Assembly (NCBI RefSeq): GCF_018310695.1
Contig: NZ_JAGXCY010000016.1
Span: 1-64,000, forward strand
Direction: 5' to 3'
DNA from: Paenibacillus sp. Marseille-Q4541
GTDB lineage: Bacteria > Bacillota > Bacilli > Paenibacillales > Paenibacillaceae
Length of the DNA: 64,000 bases
In this document: in pieces, positions 43,855 through 52,279 of the stretch
How positions within the stretch are numbered: position 1 is the stretch's first letter
How the letters are laid out: each line of letters opens with the position of its first letter
Notes under the pieces: generated by a model
Seen by the model: only the letters and a program-made list of their open reading frames with translations
Database searches by the model: none
What the model was told of the DNA's origin: nothing
Program-made: the position numbers and the translations under genes

Positions 43855-44757
43855 TCAGGTTTTTAACTGATAAAATATCATTTCATGTTGGAGCCCAAAC
43901 CCGCATTGTTCATACAGGGAGTGTGCTTGTTCGTTATTTCTAGAAACAGTGAGCGTAATTTTATGTACACCTCCGGAAAAAAGATCCTCCCGCGCATGTA
44001 AAATGAGTCGCTTCCCTATTCCTTTCTTTCGGTACACTGGATTTACTGCTATATACTCTACGGTGGCTTCTGCGTGCTCTTCTCCTTGTTCAGTGTAAAT
44101 ATATCCATACAGAATCTCATTAGAAGCGATAATCCAGAGCTTATGCTGATCACTTAATCGGCCTAGAATGGCCTTGGCATCATAATAAGTTCCCGGAAAT
44201 GAAGCGTCATGAAGTTTCGTAAAAGCGGAAGTCCACTGTGAGCTAAATGCATCAATATATCCCATATTTTTTTCGCTATGTATCACTTTGTTTGAAAGGG
44301 CCTCATTTGACACACATTTTGCCGCCCAGATCATTTCATTCTGTTTTTTCACAGCTTGTGCCCTATTCATAAACTGTCTCGCTTGCAGATTCTTTGCATT
44401 GTAAAACCCGCTGTAGGTTTGTATTCGTCCATCTAGTTTTCGAGTTCCTTCGCTCCATAAGATGTCTGCAGCATCGTGCCAATCTACGGAAGAGTCATCA
44501 ATAAACGGCCCCCATATCTCAGCTTGCCCTAGCTCTATATCGACATCAAAACCAAGTACGCCTACGATAAGCTCCTCTTCCATTAGAACATGTAATGAAT
44601 CACTCAGTGCCAGATCAGAAAATTCATGTAGCAACGTATCTTTAATTTCCGCAGCATTGTCACCTGCATATCCGACATGAGAGGCTGGATTCGAATTGAT
44701 TCTAGCGATAAATTCAGCTATATCTTTCAGATTCAGAAACGGATGGATCGAGATCAT
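43855..44757 (-). CDS. GNAT-family acetyltransferase
   Basis: A 300-residue protein. The C-terminal GNAT domain has the acetyl-CoA motif NPVYRKKGIGKRLILHA and a final LYEQCGFGLQHEMIFY strand. The N-terminal 150 residues look like a second, degenerate GNAT fold. ATG 44757 follows AAGGAG; the frame is open to 44775. It begins 23 bp after the TPR gene and is probably co-transcribed with it. Substrate unknown. Confidence 0.82.
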   Translation of the reverse strand: MISIHPFLNLKDIAEFIARINSNPASHVGYAGDNAAEIKDTLLHEFSDLALSDSLHVLMEEELIVGVLGFDVDIELGQAEIWGPFIDDSSVDWHDAADILWSEGTRKLDGRIQTYSGFYNAKNLQARQFMNRAQAVKKQNEMIWAAKCVSNEALSNKVIHSEKNMGYIDAFSSQWTSAFTKLHDASFPGTYYDAKAILGRLSDQHKLWIIASNEILYGYIYTEQGEEHAEATVEYIAVNPVYRKKGIGKRLILHAREDLFSGGVHKITLTVSRNNEQAHSLYEQCGFGLQHEMIFYQLKT

Positions 44758-44780
44758 CTTTATACTCCTTCTCACGTTCT

Positions 44781-45287
44781 TTAATCCCAGCGTTCATCTA
44801 GTTTATCAGAATAAAAAGCAATCGCTCGTTTATATTTCTGCACACCTTCATTACTTGAATGTTCGGCAATTTCCTCTAAGAGCAATTTCATCGCTTTTTT
44901 ATATTCCTTAAGATTGTACTGAACCATAGCCATAAAAACCTGAAATTCACGTTTCTCAGGAAACTCTTGCATCGCGATTTCAAAGATTTTCTCCGAATTT
45001 TCATATTGCCCCAGTGTTCGATATGTACTTCCAAGACCTAAAAAAACGCCAGCTCTGTCTTCTTTGGATAGTTCACCTGTTCCTGTCAGTGCAGCTTCAT
45101 AATATGGCACGGCTTCTTTTTCGAGTCCTAAAGTATCATAAGTCCAGGCAAGCTGATAATTTAACTGCGCAGAATCGATTTGCACTTTGCCGCCCTGATG
45201 AAGACCTTCGAGCCTAAGTAACTCCTCCAGTGCCAATTCACTATGCCCTCCATCCCTTAATACCACTACTTTTTTTAACCAATCCAT
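44781..45287 (-). CDS. Tetratricopeptide-repeat protein
   Basis: A 168-residue soluble helical protein with about three to four TPR units (LNYQLAWTYDTLGLEKEAVPYYEAAL, VFLGLGSTYRTLGQYENSEKIFEIAM and FMAMVQYNLKEYKKAMKLLLEEI by position). It begins MDWLKKVVVLRDGGHSELAL, as in related Bacilli proteins of unknown role. No signal peptide. It may act as a protein-binding scaffold. Confidence 0.8.
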   Translation of the reverse strand: MDWLKKVVVLRDGGHSELALEELLRLEGLHQGGKVQIDSAQLNYQLAWTYDTLGLEKEAVPYYEAALTGTGELSKEDRAGVFLGLGSTYRTLGQYENSEKIFEIAMQEFPEKREFQVFMAMVQYNLKEYKKAMKLLLEEIAEHSSNEGVQKYKRAIAFYSDKLDERWD

Positions 45288-45389
45288 ATGTATTCCCGCT
45301 TTCTACATTTGCTATATTTCATCTTAACAGCTGACAAACTTCTTCCGTAGTAATCTTTAATTTAGAATCATTTATTCCCAGATAGACAT

Positions 45390-45430
45390 GCTCAAAAAAA
45401 GAGACACAAACCTGTGCCTCTTTTTTGAGC
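45390..45430. terminator. Bidirectional terminator
   Basis: GCTCAAAAAAAGAG and CTCTTTTTTGAGC form a long stem with an inner ACA/TGT pair, next to the stop at 45442. It ends the tubby-like gene on the minus strand. Confidence 0.82.
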
Positions 45431-45441
45431 AATAACTTATT

Positions 45442-45939
45442 TTATGGTGCTGAGTTGGCTGCCTGATTTTGTCTTTTTCGAATCGAATGAACCCCCATAA
45501 TAACTGCAATCAGTTCATAACTATCCATATTGGATGAGATATTTTGCAGACGATAGGCCCCTGAGCTAAAAAAGCCCGAGATTTTCTCAAATGTAGCCAC
45601 TGTCTCCTCTCTCTCATCCTCAATCATAAAATCTCTCGAAAACGCTGGAGAGACGATCGTGAATAGGTTAGATCGGGCTTGGTATTCAAACTTTTTTTCA
45701 AAAAAACTCATTCTGGAACGTACGATCCCGATCGTCTCTCCTTGCGGATCAAGTACATTCCATTTGTTCGAAAACATTGGAAATTTTCCTGAATAGATTA
45801 GCTTGCTAGAAGGACCGTAAATATCCAGTGAAGACCCGAAAGCACTTTTCAAATCGATATGTCCCAGCTCATTACCTGATGCATCTACAATCTCAGTTAA
45901 ACCTGCATTAAAAAAATGATCCCTAAAATAAAGTTCCAT
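45442..45939 (-). CDS. Tubby-like/LURP-one-related protein
   Basis: A 165-residue protein made of repeated beta strands (MELYFRDHFFNAGLTEIVDASG, LIYSGKFPMFSNKWNVLDPQGE, YQARSNLFTIVSPAFSRDFMIED by position), as in the LURP-one/tubby C-terminal-like family. The C-terminal part may be the central hydrophobic helix of that fold (YELIAVIMGVHSI). No signal peptide. Function unknown; membrane-phospholipid binding is suggested only by tubby/scramblase relatives. Confidence 0.65.
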   Translation of the reverse strand: MELYFRDHFFNAGLTEIVDASGNELGHIDLKSAFGSSLDIYGPSSKLIYSGKFPMFSNKWNVLDPQGETIGIVRSRMSFFEKKFEYQARSNLFTIVSPAFSRDFMIEDEREETVATFEKISGFFSSGAYRLQNISSNMDSYELIAVIMGVHSIRKRQNQAANSAP

Positions 45940-46013
45940 TCACTCTACCTCCCTTAATTGGTTTAATAAGAAAGATATCCATCTGGACTATATTCCCATA
46001 TTAACTCTTCTGT

Positions 46014-46346
46014 TCAGTTACCTTTTGGTCTAAAAAATTCAATCATCTTAATAAAGGTAACGTCATAATTCTTCATGGTATCTTGGAGTGAATAGAGTCT
46101 TCCATCCAGCTGCTGGAGCGCATAAACATAATCATGTCTAACTAAATCCATAGCTGGTTTACCGATATACTCTCCTTGATAAGCCGCAATTTGTTCATTG
46201 TCACTTCCCTCGAAGTTCATCACTTCTCGGAAGGATGCTTCTACAAATGCATTAACTAAAACTAGCGTATTCCCCTCTTGCTGAACGGCCCGATATAAAT
46301 TGCCTCTATCATCTTCAATAAGATCCTTGTTTAATTCTATGTTCAT
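46014..46346 (-). CDS. Hypothetical protein, 110 residues
   Basis: A small acidic soluble protein (MNIELNKDLIEDDRGNLYRA at the start, KMIEFFRPKGN at the end). ATG 46346 follows a purine-rich AAAGAGGGA. It has mixed alpha/beta character, no membrane segment and no cysteine. I do not recognise the family. It lies 74 bp upstream of the tubby-like gene on the same strand, so the two may be co-transcribed. Confidence 0.6.
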   Translation of the reverse strand: MNIELNKDLIEDDRGNLYRAVQQEGNTLVLVNAFVEASFREVMNFEGSDNEQIAAYQGEYIGKPAMDLVRHDYVYALQQLDGRLYSLQDTMKNYDVTFIKMIEFFRPKGN

Positions 46347-46461
46347 TATATCCCTCTTTTCAGTTCATTGTTTCACGACAAGTTATAATAAGAAAGAACA
46401 AGTTTTCATATGTTACTCAGCCTATTACTCTCTTCCGTCTATTGTATCAGGTATTATGCAT

Positions 46462-46516
46462 AAAAAGCCTCTTTGAAACTTTTGTAATTCAAAAGTCAAA
46501 GGGGCGTTGTATTTTT
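46462..46516. terminator. Orphan terminator-like hairpin
   Basis: GCCTCTTTGAAACTTTTG pairs with CAAAAGTCAAAGGGGC (one bulge and mismatch). A T-run follows on the minus strand and a weaker one on the plus strand. No intact gene ends here on either strand; it may belong to a lost gene next to the remnant at 46554-46760. Confidence 0.55.
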
Positions 46517-46553
46517 CGCTGGCAAGATTTGTAGTTTGTTTCTCAGAAGATGA

Positions 46554-46760
46554 ATAAGATTCAATATTCCATTATTATATGGTTTAGTGCAAACATATGA
46601 TTCAGAAGAAATCATAAAAGTGTCTTACGAAGACGGATCAAAAGTAGATCTTGAAGCACCCATAATAAAAAGTACTGATAAATCATTTTGGTATTATCTT
46701 CTCGATAAACCACTAAGCGGAACAGAAGAATCTTCTATAAAAGTTACAATAGATCACTAG
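46554..46760 (+). pseudogene. Remnant: C-terminal end of a lost protein gene
   Basis: A 68-codon open frame with protein-like composition (contains LVQTYDSEEIIKVSYEDGSK and DKSFWYYLLDKPLSG) ends at TAG 46758-46760. It has no start codon or ribosome site and follows an in-frame TGA at 46551. It looks like the 3' end of a gene whose 5' part is gone. The rest of 46347-46997 holds only two hairpins and AT-rich spacer. Parent family not recognised. Confidence 0.5.
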
Positions 46761-46855
46761 GCAGTAAAAACCTTCGCAATCTCTGTTTGTAGTTGCATTT
46801 ATAGACAGAATAATGAAATTTTATTTCAAGCATTAATTTTGAAATCAAGCCAAAT

Positions 46856-46890
46856 AAAAAAGCTGTATCTCTATAATAAAGAGATACAGC
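46856..46890 (-). terminator. Terminator after the fucosidase gene
   Basis: GCTGTATCTCT (46862-46872) pairs perfectly with AGAGATACAGC (46880-46890), followed on the minus strand by six T. A diverged copy with the same loop lies at 54757-54792. Confidence 0.85.
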
Positions 46891-46997
46891 AAACTGTTGT
46901 TACCTTTTACATAAGTATTTTGCATAAATCCATGGAGCCGCTAAAATCGAATTATGCAAAATGCTGACATATGAAATTCATTCCCCATCTAATTTCA

Positions 46998-48413
46998 TTA
47001 TCCAAGGTAAACTTCAAATGCTGAAATCGTTGGACACCATCTCGATTCCGTAATATTGAGACGAATATACCGTGAGGTAACATTATCAAACCTGCATATA
47101 CGCTTATAACCGACAACCGTTCCACTCCATAATGTCTCCCACTTGCCATCCTGCAGAACTTCCAGTTCGAACTTCTCAATACGCTGACTATATCGATGTT
47201 CCTGTAATACAATATGGTTAAATTCTGTCTCACCTTGCAGATCAACTTCAATGGTAACCTGTTCTGTACCCTCTTCTGGGCACCAGTAGGTGTCAGGACT
47301 CCCATCAAAAATATGGTTAATCTCATGCCCGTTCATCGTCTCAGAAGCCGTAGCTGTAGCTCCTTCGGCCAAATTTGTACTGAATGTGTTCCGAATCGTA
47401 TCTCCAAGCTCCTTCAGACGAGCACGGTCATTCTCATGAATGAGCCCCCGCCGATCTGGCGGTAAATTCAGCAGGAATGTCGCGTTTCCGCCAACTGAGC
47501 CGTAATACACATGGAGTAATTGTTCCAGAGATTTCACTTTATCGTCTTCCGAAGCGTGGTAGAACCACCCCGGGCGAATCGATGTATTGACTTCCGCTGG
47601 ATACCAGACCAGTTCACGTTCCTTGCTAATAATCTCTCTGCTTCCAAGGTCACCGTCGGTTGAATCGTACCTGCGAGCGAACTCACCATCATCTACTTGT
47701 TGAGATTTCTCTTGGATTCTCTCATTGGAGCGAAGGGAAGCTGGTACCACACTCCACTCCGATTCCCTGCAATGACCCGCTTCATTCCCACACCACCGAA
47801 TATCCGGTCCACACACATTGATAACCGCATTCGGCTGTAGTTCCCGAATAAGAGAATAGTAGGCATCCCAATCATGCTCCTGACGCTTACCATTCGGACC
47901 TTCACCGCACGCACCGTCGAACCATACACAGAAAATATCGCCATAATTCGTTAGCAGTTCTCTTAATTGATTCATAAAGTATGCATTGTACTTAGGAGAA
48001 TCTCCGTACGTCTGTTCATGACGATCCCATGGAGACAAATAGACGCCGAACTTGATCCCACCTTTACGGCAGGCTTCTGCTACTTCCCCAACGATATCTC
48101 CCTTTCCGTTTTTCCAAGGGCTATTCTTAACTGAATGTTCCGTATACTGACTCGGCCATAAGCAAAAACCGTCATGATGTTTACAAGTAAGAATAAGTCC
48201 CTTCATCCCTGCCTCACGGCACGAGTCTACCCACTGAATCGCATCAAACTCTACAGGATTAAAGATAGCCGGGTCTTCATCGCCATGTCCCCATTCTTTA
48301 TCCGTGTACGTATTGATCGTAAAGTGAATGAAAGAATAAAACTCCATTTCCTGTACAGCCACTTGTCTTTCTGAAGGTTTCACCTGCGCAGCATATTGTA
48401 TCAAATCACTCAT
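46998..48413 (-). CDS. Alpha-L-fucosidase (GH29) with F5/8-type domain
   Basis: A 471-residue glycosidase. The GH29 barrel includes TCKHHDGFCLWPS, GVYLSPWDRH and the nucleophile region VWFDGACGEG with Asp166. A C-terminal discoidin/CBM32-like domain (about 340-471; HIFDGSPDTYWCPEEG ... YIRLNITES) probably binds glycan. There is no signal peptide, so it acts in the cytoplasm on imported fucosylated oligosaccharides. ATG 48413 follows GGAGGGG. It is the last gene of the unit with the sugar-binding protein and permeases upstream. Confidence 0.9.
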   Translation of the reverse strand: MSDLIQYAAQVKPSERQVAVQEMEFYSFIHFTINTYTDKEWGHGDEDPAIFNPVEFDAIQWVDSCREAGMKGLILTCKHHDGFCLWPSQYTEHSVKNSPWKNGKGDIVGEVAEACRKGGIKFGVYLSPWDRHEQTYGDSPKYNAYFMNQLRELLTNYGDIFCVWFDGACGEGPNGKRQEHDWDAYYSLIRELQPNAVINVCGPDIRWCGNEAGHCRESEWSVVPASLRSNERIQEKSQQVDDGEFARRYDSTDGDLGSREIISKERELVWYPAEVNTSIRPGWFYHASEDDKVKSLEQLLHVYYGSVGGNATFLLNLPPDRRGLIHENDRARLKELGDTIRNTFSTNLAEGATATASETMNGHEINHIFDGSPDTYWCPEEGTEQVTIEVDLQGETEFNHIVLQEHRYSQRIEKFELEVLQDGKWETLWSGTVVGYKRICRFDNVTSRYIRLNITESRWCPTISAFEVYLG

Positions 48414-48456
48414 GTCATTTCCCCTCCGTCACTCTTAAGCTTGAAATATCCCGTTT

Positions 48457-50085
48457 CTATTTATCCAGCGCTTTCTGATAAGCCGCCAAATAGGCATCCA
48501 GTTGCATCCCTTTGAATCCGTTTACATAGTTGTCCCAATCCTTATCAATATCTTTATTGCCTGTCACGAATTGAGCCAGATTCGATTTCACATAATCGGA
48601 TAATGTCTTAGACATTTGTGTCACAATTAGTGCATCCGCTGGATCAATAAAAACGTCGGTCGGATAAACCATTTCTGGTTTTGCAAAGGGCTCATATTTT
48701 TTCGCTGCAAGCCAAAGTCGATAATCAATTGCACCCTTTTCCAGAGGATCTGCCGGTGCTACAAACGATTCGCGGATTGAGTTGAGCATTTGCATTGTTC
48801 CTAATTGCCACCAGGTATTAGCCAGTGGATTTTGTCCACTTGCAGATTGTTCTCTCGTTACAACATTATACTTGGCTGGATTACCGTTATAATCGAGTTC
48901 TCCGCTCTCCGCCATTTTATATCCTTCACCTTCAAAACCCCATGTGGTTAATACCGTTCCTTCTTCAGAGAAGAGATAGTCTGCCAGGCGAATGGCCGCA
49001 ATTTGTTCTTCCTTGGTCGCTTTATTCGTAATAACAAACTGTCCAGCACCCGCACCTACCGTATAACCTGCTAATTGAACACCATCCGGCCCTTTCAGTG
49101 GTGGGACGACGTCGTAAGCTTTATGACGTGTGTTGTTATTATCATTAACTTCAAAAATACCTCCAATATTCGCAGTACCTACACTACCTACCACAACATC
49201 GGGCTTGTTGGCTAGTTGTTTAACCGCGTCAACATTTTGTGTAAATGCCGCTTTATCCATCAAACCTTCTTGGAACAACTTATGTAAATACTTCACGCCC
49301 TCCTTCCATTCTGGTTGCATAGGAGCGTAGATCACCTGTCCATCTTTTATCATTAAACCCGTGCCATCGTTATAGATAAAAGCATTCATTAAGAAAGTCT
49401 CTACACCGCCGCCCCAATCATTGTTGGAAGTCGTGAAAGGGATCTCATCGTTCTTCCCATTACCATTCGGGTCTTTCTCTTTAAAAGCCTTCATAACTTG
49501 ATAAAATTCTTCTGTTGTTGTAGGCATAGCCAAATCTAACTTTTCAAGCCACTCTGTATTAATCCACAATCTTTGGTAGTACGTACAGTGCAGACATTCA
49601 TTGATTTTTGGGAGCGCATAAATGTTACCATCAGGGGCAACCATACCGTCCTTTAGATAAGGTAAATCCGTCATCGCTTTTTTAATATTTGGAGCATACT
49701 GTTCAATTAAATCATTCAGCGGAATAAACGCGCCTTGTTGGCCATACTTCACCTGATCTGCCTTCGACATTCCTGCACTAAGAATGACGGACGGGTAATC
49801 GCCACTTGCTAACAACAATAGCTTTTTATCGTTAAAAGCAGCTTCTGGGGAAGTACTCCAATTGAATTTAATATTAAGTTTCTCTTCCAAATACCTCGAA
49901 AATTTATTAACATCCAAATTCTCAATCCCAACCGTTTGCGGAGAAAACACCGTCAATTCTACCGGTTTATTCGGATCTTGAGTCGTATCTGCAGAACTAT
50001 TATCATTATCTTTAGAAGCACACGCTGATAACACCATAGTAAGAATAAGCATCAGACTCATTACTTTAAGCAGATTTGTTTTCAT
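48457..50085 (-). CDS. Sugar-binding lipoprotein, LplA/LipO-like
   Basis: A 542-residue extracellular solute-binding protein. The lipobox is VLSAC with Cys22, followed by an Asp/Asn/Ser linker. It is of the long LplA-like type that accompanies LplB/LplC permeases in Paenibacillus. It binds an oligosaccharide, presumably fucose-containing given the neighbouring fucosidase. No ATPase is encoded in the locus; such systems usually share a global MsmX-type ATPase. Confidence 0.9.
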   Translation of the reverse strand: MKTNLLKVMSLMLILTMVLSACASKDNDNSSADTTQDPNKPVELTVFSPQTVGIENLDVNKFSRYLEEKLNIKFNWSTSPEAAFNDKKLLLLASGDYPSVILSAGMSKADQVKYGQQGAFIPLNDLIEQYAPNIKKAMTDLPYLKDGMVAPDGNIYALPKINECLHCTYYQRLWINTEWLEKLDLAMPTTTEEFYQVMKAFKEKDPNGNGKNDEIPFTTSNNDWGGGVETFLMNAFIYNDGTGLMIKDGQVIYAPMQPEWKEGVKYLHKLFQEGLMDKAAFTQNVDAVKQLANKPDVVVGSVGTANIGGIFEVNDNNNTRHKAYDVVPPLKGPDGVQLAGYTVGAGAGQFVITNKATKEEQIAAIRLADYLFSEEGTVLTTWGFEGEGYKMAESGELDYNGNPAKYNVVTREQSASGQNPLANTWWQLGTMQMLNSIRESFVAPADPLEKGAIDYRLWLAAKKYEPFAKPEMVYPTDVFIDPADALIVTQMSKTLSDYVKSNLAQFVTGNKDIDKDWDNYVNGFKGMQLDAYLAAYQKALDK

Positions 50086-50176
50086 TGAACAGCCTCCTTA
50101 TATTTGAAAACTTCTCTTGTATAACCTCATGATTATAATGTTTGTCTGACAAACACCTCCCTTTCAGCTAACATCC

Positions 50177-51070
50177 TCACCCCTTCAAAGATCCGATCAT
50201 AACCCCTTTAACAAAGTGCTTCTGAACAAACGGATAGATGATAAGAACAGGAGCACTGGATACAACAATCAACGAATATTTCAATAGATCCTTCAATCCT
50301 TGTTGCATCAAAATATTGTTAACGTCCTTGTACATATCCGAATTTTCAGAGTTTAGAATAAGAAGATTTCGCAAGAAAATTTGTAACGGGAACATATGAC
50401 TATCCTTCAAATAAATCAAAGCATTAAAGTAGGCATTCCAGTGACCAACAGCGTACATGAGGAATAACACCGCAATGATTGGTTTGGATAAAGGAATTAC
50501 CATCTGAAGAAAGAACTTCAGATCACTACATCCATCGATTTCCGCAGCTTCTGCAAGTTCATTGGGAAGGGATTGAAAGAACGTCCTCGCAATAATGACT
50601 TGGAACACCGCAAATGCTCCCGGAAGGATCATAGCCCATCTTGTATCCAAAATACCCAGTGACTTAACGAGCAAGTAATTCGGAATCAGTCCACCATCGA
50701 AAAACATAGTAAATACAAGAATCAGCATCATGAGGTTACGACCATAAAATGTTTTTCGTGCGAGAGGATATGCCATCATAATCGTGAATGAAACGTTCAA
50801 TAGCGTACCGAACACGGTATAGAAGAGCGAGTTACCGAATCCAACCCAAATGTCCGAATTCTGGAATACCGCCTTATATCCTATGAACGTAAAATCAACA
50901 GGCCATAACCAAACTTTACCGGAAGTGACCGCAGCCGGTGAACTGAATGAAGCGCTGAGAATATGTAGAAGCGGAAACAAAATAATAAGGAAGACAACGA
51001 CCAAAAACAGATATACCAAACCTATAAATATTCGATCTGTTACCGATTCTTTTATGCTCGTACCACCCAA
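50177..51070 (-). CDS. Sugar ABC permease, LplC/YtcP-like
   Basis: A 297-residue permease with six membrane helices and the EAA loop ELAEAAEIDGCSDLKFFLQM. The family start (VTDRIFIGLVYLFLVVVFLI) and the C-terminal end FVQKHFVKGVMIGSLKG are diagnostic of this branch. It lies 12 bp after the LplB-like gene and forms a heterodimer with it. Confidence 0.92.
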   Translation of the reverse strand: MGGTSIKESVTDRIFIGLVYLFLVVVFLIILFPLLHILSASFSSPAAVTSGKVWLWPVDFTFIGYKAVFQNSDIWVGFGNSLFYTVFGTLLNVSFTIMMAYPLARKTFYGRNLMMLILVFTMFFDGGLIPNYLLVKSLGILDTRWAMILPGAFAVFQVIIARTFFQSLPNELAEAAEIDGCSDLKFFLQMVIPLSKPIIAVLFLMYAVGHWNAYFNALIYLKDSHMFPLQIFLRNLLILNSENSDMYKDVNNILMQQGLKDLLKYSLIVVSSAPVLIIYPFVQKHFVKGVMIGSLKG

Positions 51071-51082
51071 GGTTATCGCCTC

Positions 51083-52054
51083 CTACCACAAACTATTGGA
51101 AGATATTTTTTTGGCTACAAAATTTACAATAATCAGCAGCGTGAAGTTAATTACGGAATTAAACAATCCGATAGCCGTCGAGAAGCTGAAGTTCGCTCCG
51201 AGTAGACCAACTTTATATACATAGGTAGAAATGACTTCCGATGTGTTTTGATTGAGCGGATTTTGCATCAAATAAATTTTTTCAAACCCAAGGCTCATAA
51301 TTTGACCCAAGCTTAGGATCAGCATGATTACGATGACAGGAATCAAACTTGGAATATCAATATTTCTAATTTTTTGTAACCTTGTTGCACCGTCTACTTT
51401 AGCCGCTTCGTACAATTCCGGATTTACACCCGATAATGCAGCAATGTAGATAATCGCTCCATACCCCATATTCTGCCAGACGTCAGACCATACATAGATG
51501 GACTTAAATAGCTCCGACCTTCCAAGAAAATCGATTGGTTCCAGTCCCAAGGCCCGGTAAATATTGCTCAAAAGCCCTACATTCGGTGATAAGTTCACAA
51601 TAAGAATAGATACAATGATAACGGTCGAAATGAAATAAGGTGCATACGTAACCATCTGAACTGATTTTTTGAATATCCCATTCCGAATTTCATTCAGGGC
51701 AAGTGCCAATATAATGGGTGCGGGAAACCCGACGAGCAGTCCATACAGTGAGATCAGTAATGTATTCCGCAAATAATCCCAGAAGTATGGCGCATCTAAC
51801 AATTGCTGAAAATACTTAAAACCTACCCACGGACTCCCCAAGATTCCCTCTACAAGGTTGTAATCTTTAAAAGCGATCACAACACCAAACATGGGAATGT
51901 ATTTAAAAATAATGATGTAGAGAAGCGGTAAAGCAACGAGCATATAGAATTGCCAGTGCCTCTTCATTCGTTGCAATACACGCTTACCTGGTTTGTTCGA
52001 ATACATCATTAGTTTTTCCCGCTCTGGAACGGGTTCACTGCTTATACTAGCCAT
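51083..52054 (-). CDS. Sugar ABC permease, LplB-like
   Basis: About 323 residues with six membrane helices, a charged N-terminus and the motifs YIIIFKYIPMFGVVIAFKDY and EAA loop ELYEAAKVDGATRLQKIRNI. ATG 52054 (AAGGAG upstream) is preferred over the adjacent TTG 52057. It is the first gene of the importer, directly downstream of the AraC-type regulator gene and its terminator. The gap 52055-52235 should contain its promoter; I saw CCGCA/TGCGG (52145-52158) but no clear boxes. Confidence 0.92.
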   Translation of the reverse strand: MASISSEPVPEREKLMMYSNKPGKRVLQRMKRHWQFYMLVALPLLYIIIFKYIPMFGVVIAFKDYNLVEGILGSPWVGFKYFQQLLDAPYFWDYLRNTLLISLYGLLVGFPAPIILALALNEIRNGIFKKSVQMVTYAPYFISTVIIVSILIVNLSPNVGLLSNIYRALGLEPIDFLGRSELFKSIYVWSDVWQNMGYGAIIYIAALSGVNPELYEAAKVDGATRLQKIRNIDIPSLIPVIVIMLILSLGQIMSLGFEKIYLMQNPLNQNTSEVISTYVYKVGLLGANFSFSTAIGLFNSVINFTLLIIVNFVAKKISSNSLW

Positions 52055-52235
52055 CAAGCCACTCTCCTTTGTCCCTGAGTTAATCTCATGTTAAACAGGC
52101 GGCGGGATTGCAGCAATAAACAAGAATCTCGGTACAATTATTTTCCGCAAGGATGCGGTAATAGGGATTTTCACACATGTATTTCACATGAAACTTTTTT
52201 CCTCGGACCAACTAAAATCCTGTAATAACTAACTA

Positions 52236-52275
52236 GAAACGCCCCCAGCGTCTAATAGACACCAGAGGCGTTTCC
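52236..52275 (-). terminator. Terminator after the AraC-type regulator
   Basis: GAAACGCC (52236-52243) pairs with GGCGTTTC (52267-52274), with further G-U-tolerant pairing inside, 6 bases beyond the regulator stop. The T-run is short. Confidence 0.65.
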
Positions 52276-52279
52276 AACA

